DNA of 64,000 nucleotides. It comes from Toxorhynchites rutilus septentrionalis (Eukaryota > Arthropoda > Insecta > Diptera > Culicidae). The translations under genes were made by a program, and so were the position numbers. Below, piece after piece: positions 56,718 to 64,000 of this stretch. Under the pieces are notes generated by a model that did not search any database, was not told where the DNA came from, and saw only the letters and a list, made by a program, of their open reading frames with translations. Location: NCBI RefSeq assembly GCF_029784135.1, contig NC_073746.1, positions 63,676,763 to 63,740,762 of the forward strand, given 5' to 3'. Each line of letters starts with the position of its first letter. Position 1 is the first letter of the stretch.

Positions 56718-56989
56718 CAAACAAATCTTAGAGAATGTAAATCAGTTCGCTACAAAAATAGTTATTAACGTTAACTTTATCTCATAAAAACGTGACGATT
56801 TTTCTGATTTGGCACCCTTAATGAAAGACGTAGTTCTATGTCATAAGTACGGCCCAACTAGATTTTTTATAATGTCATCTCCTTCTACACTGCGTTTCAC
56901 AACTACAGAACCACTCATTTTTTCTGAGTTTCAAGAGATATGTAAGAGGTCGGTTGAATTGAAGTATATAGTGTAGAATACAATAACTA

Positions 56990-58286
56990 AAGGGTGTGTC
57001 ACATCAAATTGCATCACGGAAAAAACACTGTAGAAATTCGCCCAGTAGACCGATCCTTTTGAAAATTTTAGACAGTGAAATAAAAACTATTAAACAACTT
57101 TTGGCATTTTCTTTTTATTCATACTTCGAGCCCAAGCCCGTATGCTCGCACCTTCCTCTTTACCCCGTCCATAAGGTTCTGTACAACATCAGGTTGTAGT
57201 TTTTTTGAACAGAAATCCATTTTCTCTTGAAGTCCGCCTCCGATTTGACAACTTTTGGGTTCTTCCGGAGGGTCTGCTTCATAATTGCCCAATATTTCTC
57301 TATTGGGCGAAGCTCCGGCGCGTTGGGCGGGTTCATTTCCTTTGGCACGAAGGTGACCCCGTTGGCTTCGTACCACTCCAACACGTCCTTTGAATAGTGG
57401 CACGAAGCGAGATCCGGCCAGAAGATGGTCGGGCCCTCGTGCTGCTTCAATAGTGGTAGTAAGCGCTTCTGTAGGCACTCCTTAAGGTAAACCTGCCCGT
57501 TTACCGTGCCGGTCATCACGAAGGGGGCGCTCCGCTTTCCGCAAGAGCAGATCGCTTGCCACACCATGTACTTTTTGGCAAACTTGGATAGTTTCTGCAT
57601 GCGAATCTCCTCCGGAACGCTGAATTTGTCCTCTGCGGAGAAGAACAACAGGCCCGGCAGCTGACGAAAGTCCGCTTTGACGTAGGTTTCGTCGTCCATT
57701 ACCAGGCAATGCGGCTTCGTCAGCATTTCGGGGTACAGCTTCCGGGCTCGCGTCTTCCCCACCATGTTTTGCCTTTCGTCGCGGTTAGGAGCTTTCTGAA
57801 CCTTGTATGTACGCAGGCCCTCCCGCTGCTTGGTCCGCTGGACGAATGAACTTGACAAATTCAGCTTATTGGCGACATCCCGGACCGAACTTCTCGGATC
57901 ACGTCTAAACTGCTTAACTACGCGCTTGTGATCTTTTTCACTGATGGAGCATCCATTTTTGCCGTTTTTCACCTTCCGGTCAATGGTTAGGTTCTCGAAG
58001 TATCGTTTTAGTACTCTGCTGACCGTGGATTGGACGATTCCCAGCATCTTACCGATGTCCCGATGTGACAACTCCGGATTCTCGAAATGAGTGCACAGGA
58101 TTAATTCACGACGCTCTTTTTCGTTCGACGACATTTTTCCAAATTTTCGAAAAATTAACAGTGAAGCATGGCCAACGTGATCTATACACTCTTATCTGAT
58201 TATAAGCGAAAGCTGAAGATATAATTCCTAAAAATTAAATTTCTACAGAGTTTTTTCCGTGATGCAATTTGATGTGACACACCCTT
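56990..58286 (-). mobile_element. ITmD37E transposon, copy 2 (1297 bp)
   Basis: Same termini as copy 1 (AAGGGTGTGTCACATCAAAT and its inverse), flanked by TA at 56988-56989 and 58287-58288. About 97-98 percent alike to copy 1 by eye, so both arose from a recent source. The target is known from the empty site at 20.9 kb. Confidence 0.85.
57119..58134 (-). pseudogene. DD37E transposase, copy 2, C-terminal frameshift
   Basis: From the ATG at 58134 the frame is open for 324 codons: paired-like helix-turn-helix region in the first 110 residues, then MDDETY (Asp148), WPDLASCHYS (Asp241) and LRPIEKYW (Glu279); 37 residues lie between Asp241 and Glu279. In a run of A (7 here, 8 in copy 1) near 57200 one base is missing, so the last 25 or so residues (QPDVVQNLMDGVKRKVRAYG...) are out of frame. 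The catalytic core is whole. Whether the altered tail abolishes activity is unknown. Confidence 0.85.
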
Positions 58287-58389
58287 TATCTTCATTTATA
58301 AGACTGGCCATTTCAACTTTATTGTTGTGTTCAGGCGCGAAACATTCAAAAAACTATAATCCTAAAGTTTCATGACTATAGAACCAGAT

Positions 58390-61300
58390 GTAAGAACTCT
58401 CACTCCTTTATAAAATTAACGCCAATTTCACATGAATTACAATAAGTTTCAAGGTAGGTCATCTTTAGTTCTCAATCAGTTCAAATAACCAATTCGGAGT
58501 GGTGCGCCACGTTGTAGTGTGTATCTTGTTCTACGCAGAGAATACTTCTCGGTTAAGCTCTTCAAATCACTCATACTGCTTGTAAGCTGCATCTACTATT
58601 CGTACAATCACTCCTCATAAGTTTTTGATAGAGTTTTGATCTGGTAAACAAGCTGACCAGCCCAGAATCTGCAGCCTCTATTCATGAAACCATGCTATGA
58701 CCTTCCGGATTTTATGATTTGATGCCAAATTACCCAATTATCATTTTTTTTTTTTTTTTTTTTTGCAAAAAACAGCAGCAAATGATTTTGACGTACTTCG
58801 TTTCACTTCCGACTGTTCATTCGTGTTGATGGTGAGCTATCTAAACCAGGCCTTTTGAATAACCAAACTGCCTCCTGCAAAGTTACGAGTTGAAATATTA
58901 AATGACACGTTTCGTAAATCCTTCAAGTTGGAATTTTGTATATTTACGATGGTTTCAACAAGCGATTTGACCAAAGTCATAGATAATCTTCGAAAATTTT
59001 AAGTTTGATAATGCATACCGGTTATTGATACTATGGATAATTGCGATGAAATCGATATCATATCAAATTGGCTGATATCATTGATTATGTAGGGGTCGAT
59101 ACGGGAAGGATTTGCAGTATTTTTAGCGCAAAACACCCTATTCATCGTTTACTTAGTTGAAAAAAATTAAAGTTACAATACTTATAACAAGCCATTCCTC
59201 GTAATATACATAGCACATTGTAAAATGATGATTTTCTAACCTTTTCAGCGTGGAAAGAATACATGAAACCGGGAAATTTGAAGATAAATTCTGATTTGTC
59301 TAGAAAATTTGAACGAATTTCATACCAAAAAAACAAAACATCCTCATCTTACTCGCTGCGCCATCTGGTTGTAAATCCAACGTAAATTCGTCAATATCGC
59401 AATGCATACTGAGTGCGTTACGTGTATTGCTTTGAGTGCGTGTATTGTTCTCGCGAGAGCAAGAATGAATCATGAATCAATCGTCTTCAGCTGCGTCTAC
59501 AAAACAACGCAAACCCATCGGTCCTTTTCAGGCTCACAAAGCTTTCGATCAAAGAGTTGTTTTAGAAATTTCGATACATTCCAGGAACCTATTTTATATT
59601 TATTTTTGGCTGAAGAAGCTTCTATGAATTCAGGAGTATGTTTGGACTCATTAGTGTAATAATGATGTTTTTAATTTTAGAGGCGTTATTTTCTCAGTTC
59701 ATTCGCTTCTAGACCAATTTGAAAAACTAAACAACTTGGCCTTGAGAAATACCATTTGGAAAACCTCGCTGCCGTCCGATCGCTAGCTGGATGACTTATA
59801 AATCGTGAATAACGTGATTAGGGCAAATGAGCTTGGTTTGTCCGATTTGGGGCGTTTTTGCGCAACTAGGAAATGCAAATCAATTTTTCTTCATGAAAAT
59901 CACACATAATCGATACGAGTTTGGGTTTGTTGAAAAGCCCCAAGTCCCTAGTTGTTAATACTACCATAAGGTGTTTAAATTATTCAATTTTTTATGTTTT
60001 TTAACGATTTTCCTTAAAGAGGAATTATGATCATGGTTTGACCACCTCTGATTATGGTTTATCCAAAAAATGATCATGGTTTGTCCGGTTTAAGAAATCA
60101 CCATTTTTGAATGAAAACATTCGAATTCTCAAGTAGAAAAATGGTTGCATTTATCATTGCTTGAGTTTATTGTCATCATATTGATCCATTCATAATTTAG
60201 GCTTTCTTCAGAATATTGCCTTTTCTTGGGCATTTTAAGAGTGTTCACCTCAACACGCTCAACACAGAGAAACTTTATTTCTGCTATCCGCGAAGCACAC
60301 AATAACCAAACTCCAGCGCACCAAGCGGTTGCCATAGAAATCATGTGGACAAAATAACATTATTAAATTGGACAACTCATGATCAGAATTGAGTTCATGA
60401 AAATGCGTTAATTTAATGGTTTAGCTATGTGAATCTGATACAAATGGTGTTCAAGCATGATGTTTACAATATTTGTAAGTGTTATAATCCAGAAAAGGTC
60501 TGAATGCGTCCAAATAATCATCTGGTGATCGATTAAGAGTTAGCTCGAATGAGGGGCGCATTGACACAAATAGAAGGTGTATTTTGTAATCCTTTAAAAC
60601 ATGTGATTCCGTAAAAATATACTATAAAACTACTGCAAATCATGAAAAAGACAATTTTATTTATCTGTTTTGAAACATTCGAATACCTTATTCGACACAT
60701 GAGCGCTGAATTAGAGCATTCAAAAAAGTGAGCAAACCATGGTCATATTTTCGACTGGACAATCCAAAATCCTTTACCTTATATGTGATTTTTTTTAATA
60801 TATCTATTCTCTATTTTCGTGAATTCAATTATTGTTTCAGTATTAAAAGTGACGTAAGGTTGGAAAATTAAAGGTGAAAATTTGTTTCGATGCTTTTGCT
60901 TCCGCCTGCGCCGCCACCACACAATAGATTAGGTTCGGATTTTCTGTTGCCATTCTGCGTCTTCTGAGATGTTTAGTTCTGCATTGGAGATGTAATTTTG
61001 CTAAGACATACTGAAAAAATTACTTAGATATGCAACAAGTTCAGTATTTCAGTTTCAGTGTTCTAAACAACGAGCAATCAACAGTATATTTCAATGCTTA
61101 GAACTTTGGCACTGACAAAGCAAAACATTGGCTCATTCGGATTTCATTTACTATTGTCAAAGATCTCAAAATTTAAGTTTGCTGAAAATCGAAAAATCGC
61201 TCAAGACAGGAGTAAAGGAAATCATGGTTTTCAAAAATAAAATTGTTGATGCCAAATGTCTTGAAATCGCATGAAAAAATTATATAACGGTACATTTCAA

Positions 61301-61806
61301 CGTTTCATGCAATTCTAAGTCATTTGGCTTGAAAAATTTTTTTTTATGGAAACCCCGATTGGGTGATTTTTCGGTTTTCAAAAAAATCAAACTTTGACGA
61401 CTGTGCGACACTAGTAAATGAAGTTCGATTGAGCTGATATTTTGCGAAGGTCACTTTTTTCCCATACATCCATTGACACTCTAATAAACATAAACCGTTA
61501 TTCAGATTGATTACATTTTTCATATAGTCTACCTTGAACAAGTTATCCAAAATTGCATTCCAAGGATATGCACGAATGCAAAATAAATAATTCCGGACTT
61601 TCGCTTGAAAATTTGCCTTTGCCTATTTTTCAAAAGAAACTGGCAATACTCAGGATAACCAGGAAGGTAGCAAACTCTTTGAGAACCTGAATTTACAAGT
61701 ATTCCGGTTGTGCTTTATCCGGCTTCACACCGATTTCTTCATAAAACCATTCTAAGAGGTTTATTCTATTCGATGAAAAATTCTTTTGCTTATGTTTTAT
61801 CTTACA
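58390..61806. other. No gene recognised
   Basis: AT-rich. Contains a 21-base T run (58744-58764). 59402-59659 is open on the plus strand (85 codons) without a known domain, and 'cggtccttttcaggctcacaaag' near 59518 looks like a histone stem-loop but does not pair well. 61330-61480 shares a repeat with 50040 and 52060. Confidence 0.35.
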
Positions 61807-63015
61807 CTAGCTGACCCGGTAAACTTCGTCCCGCCCGAAATTTATTTTTCGTCATCACATTCACGTTTTTTTACTAAGCGCATGTTCATAGGTCCAATCG
61901 CAGAACTGTTTAGTGATTGATTTTCTAATCTACCCTTTAAAATTGCCTTTTACTCTAATATTCCTAGTACTTATATCAAAACTCGTCATTATAATATCAG
62001 ATTATTTCTTTTTATTTTCAGACACAATTCTCGTTCAAGATTTTTCAACCACTTGCAAATAACATGTTTCTCCGTTACATGGAATAGATATTTGATACAG
62101 AAAATATGATAGAATAAAGACAGCCCTAAATCGGACAGTTCCTTTCTCGAGTTTTGCTCCTATCAACACATTCGGTGATCCATTTTTAATTATATAGATA
62201 GAAGAAGAGGAGTGCGTTTTATCACATTCAAAAAAAAAATTTCAATTGTCATGTTTGGTTGGAATATGTTTGGTTAAAATATGTGTATTATTTTTACGGG
62301 ACCCCCTCTCCATTTCAAGGGAGGGAGGGGTGTCATCATAGAAACATTTCTCACATTCAAAAACCTTCACATGTCAAATTTAGCTCCATTTGATTGATTA
62401 GTTTTCGAGTTATGCAGAAGTTTGTGTTTCATTTGTGTGTTGACCTCCCCCCCTTAGAGAGGAGGGAGGAGTGTCGATAGAAACGATTATCGATCCCTGA
62501 AACCTCTATATGCTAAGTTTAATCCCATTTGTTTGATTAGTTCTCGAGTTGATCAGCACTCTCCCCCTCCTCTCTAGAGAGGAGAAAGGAGTGTCAAACC
62601 ACCATAAAAACATTTATTACTCCCTAAAACCTCCATATGCCAAATTTGGTTCCATCTGCTTGGTTATTCCACGAGTTATTCAGAATTTTATGTTTCATTT
62701 TTATGGCAGCCCCCCTCCCCTTCAGAGAGAAGGGAGGAGTGTCTATCTACCATAGAAACGTTTCGTGCTCCCTAAAACCTACACATGCCAAATTTGGTTT
62801 CATATGCTTCATTAATTCTCGAGTAATGCAGTAATTTGTGTTTCGTATGTATGGCAGTCCCCCTTAGAGAGGGTCTTGAACTACCATAAGAACCTTCTCC
62901 GACCCAAAAACCCCTACATACAAATTTTCATGTCGATCGGTTCAGTAGTTTCCGAGTTCATAAGAATCAGACAGACAGAAAGACAGACAGACATCACTCC
63001 ATTAATATATACAGA
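61807..63015 (-). mobile_element. Helitron C, non-autonomous, complete
   Basis: On the minus strand it begins TCTGTATATATTAATGG at 63015, preceded by A, with the CTGT tract and 'cggaaactactgaaccgatc'. It ends ACGAAGTTTACCGGGTCAGC then TAG at 61807, followed by T. The 3' 320 bp match Helitrons A and B, and about four 145-bp minisatellite units lie between. A-T insertion, TC and CTAG ends fit Helitrons. No Rep/helicase. Confidence 0.75.
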
Positions 63016-63795
63016 TCTCTCTAAGTTTTGTCAACGTGTGTGGGCTCAAACTTTTGCAGACTTTACAATTATTGTTAGGGTTTTCCTTCCTTACAGTATT
63101 TAGATTAAGATTAGGCATTTGACTACAGACATACACTGTGTCAATTAAGTTTGGGTATTTTTCAATTAGTCTCCTTATTTTTTGGAGTCATCTGATTCAC
63201 ACTTATTTTTAATAATTTTCCTAAACTAAACCACATTACTGAGCAAGGCCCGAAATCTTCGAAGGCGAAAAATGAAGACCGACTCTACTCTCAGTAGCTT
63301 CGCTTCGACTAGAACTGCTTCGGCAGTCGATCCCACCCCGCAAGGTTCTGAAGAGCATCACCGCAATATATTCGATTAATCACCTGATTCTACACTAATG
63401 TAAAGCAGGTGTTATAACGTTTAAAATACTTAAAAGTAATTTCTTTTGAAGGAACGAATATAACTGAATTACAGAGAAGTATTACGATATTTTCATAGAA
63501 TTTTTTTATTTGTCCACATATTTTATTCCACGGCATTGATGGTTTACGGCTTCTTGGTTCAAACGTAACATGTAATACTGTCTTCAGAACCCTAGTTCTT
63601 CATACAGAACCCGGAACAGAACAAGTGCCTGGAATTCCCAACCATACTCCGTGACTCGAATGTAGTCCTTACTACTTATTTCGAATGATATGGAAGCACT
63701 CTTCAATTTTTCAGATATACTGATCAGACAATACAGGTTTTTGTGGCAATGAGGTTTTTCTTTGGTCTAATTGACTGCCGCTGAATTACAATAGA
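63016..63795. other. No gene recognised
   Basis: 'tacactgtgtcaattaagtttgggta' near 63130 resembles a Tc1-type terminus. No inverted partner was found in the window, so any element would continue beyond the end. Confidence 0.3.
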
Positions 63796-63799
63796 AAGG

Positions 63800-63945
63800 A
63801 TGGGCAGACAGCGTTGGAAGAAGAAGGAGCTTGAAAGAGCAACGCAGACCATCAAGGACGGATTTTCTTTGACCAAGCATCGAAAGTGTTTGAAAATGCT
63901 CGAACAACAGTGAAAAGATCCATACATAATTCGAAATGGTCTCAA
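63800..63945 (+). pseudogene. HTH_psq (pogo-type) N-terminal relic
   Basis: The ATG at 63800 gives MGRQRWKKKELERATQTIKD and GFSLTKA, and after a frameshift near 63870 SKVFENARTTVKRS. This is the pattern of pipsqueak-type helix-turn-helix domains (W..E.L..A...I..G.S...AA..F.IP.STL..R) at the start of pogo/Tigger transposases and some transcription factors. The stop soon after, the frameshift and the loss of the rest argue for a transposon relic. Confidence 0.55.
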
Positions 63946-64000
63946 TGTATTTCTTCTGGTATGGAATCTGGCCAAGACACTTGATATCGAACACTGTTAC

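Larger units (their letters stand above)
56880..58390 (+). repeat. Repeat split by a DD37E insertion
   Basis: 56880-56989 and 58287-58390 together match the single segment at 20860-21080. Confidence 0.65.

Noticed and set aside
59517..59536. Histone-like stem-loop (ggtccttttcaggctc) in an otherwise unique region
   Set aside because: The loop core matches but the stem pairs poorly and no histone similarity lies upstream.
1..64000. CRISPR arrays, bacterial operons or viral insertions
   Set aside because: The tandem repeats present have no regular short spacers, there are no Shine-Dalgarno-led operons, and no viral replicase, capsid or envelope-like frame was recognised on either strand.

Overview
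The window looks like repeat-rich, AT-rich intergenic or intronic DNA from an insect, most likely a mosquito of Aedes type. This is an inference. The clues are ITm transposons of the DD37E class, Helitrons with insect-type ends, a tRNA-derived SINE with a (GAA)n tail, an RNase H-bearing LINE and deep nesting of elements. No complete multi-exon host gene can be read. The best host-gene evidence is a short first coding exon at 13363-13461 (33 codons, GTAAGG donor), behind a GC-richer upstream region with two CACGTG boxes. Two perfect-looking AG|GT zero-length splice points (14122/14123 and 14993/14994) follow it. The rest of the window could be one very long intron, but no downstream exon was recognised.

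Layout. 1-9.4 kb: a tandem array of about 3.3, 3.0 and 1.1 kb units holding broken histone H2A copies (with TATA boxes and 3' stem-loops), DD34D mariner and DD37E relics, Helitron 5' ends, a TA-flanked pogo-like element and a LINE 3' end. 9.5-12.7 kb: a hAT-like relic, a 0.9-kb terminal-inverted-repeat element and two Helitrons joined head to tail. 12.9-15 kb: promoter, first exon and ratchet-like splice points. 15.9-17.8 kb: another H2A-carrying repeat. 20-28.4 kb: a pogo-type MITE, mariner and DD37E relics, one near-complete DD37E element and a mariner/DD37E chimera. 30.2-31.7 kb: a 5'-truncated LINE. 31.7-37.5 kb and 42.3-47.3 kb: two long repeats with the same ends, one hosting a hAT-type MITE, a Helitron, a piggyBac C-terminus and a SINE, the other hosting three broken histone H3 copies, two of them in a 1.4-kb palindrome. 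47.3-49.3 kb: foldback repeats. 49.4-56.4 kb: mostly unique DNA. 56.4-58.3 kb: a SINE and a second DD37E element, the latter in a repeat whose uninterrupted paralogue is present near 20.9 kb. 61.8-63.0 kb: a complete non-autonomous Helitron. The window ends in an HTH_psq (pogo-type) relic.

The main result is that repeats whose ends carry the near-palindrome GACGTAGGACTACGTC repeatedly contain dead replication-dependent histone genes (H2A in one subfamily, H3 in another), still with TATA boxes and histone 3' stem-loops. The same nonsense codons recur between copies (H2A Tyr39 to TAG; H3 Lys9 to TAG). The cassettes were therefore multiplied after the histone reading frames had died, which fits a mobile or amplifying element that carries histone control sequences. 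No CRISPR array, viral insertion or toxin gene was seen.
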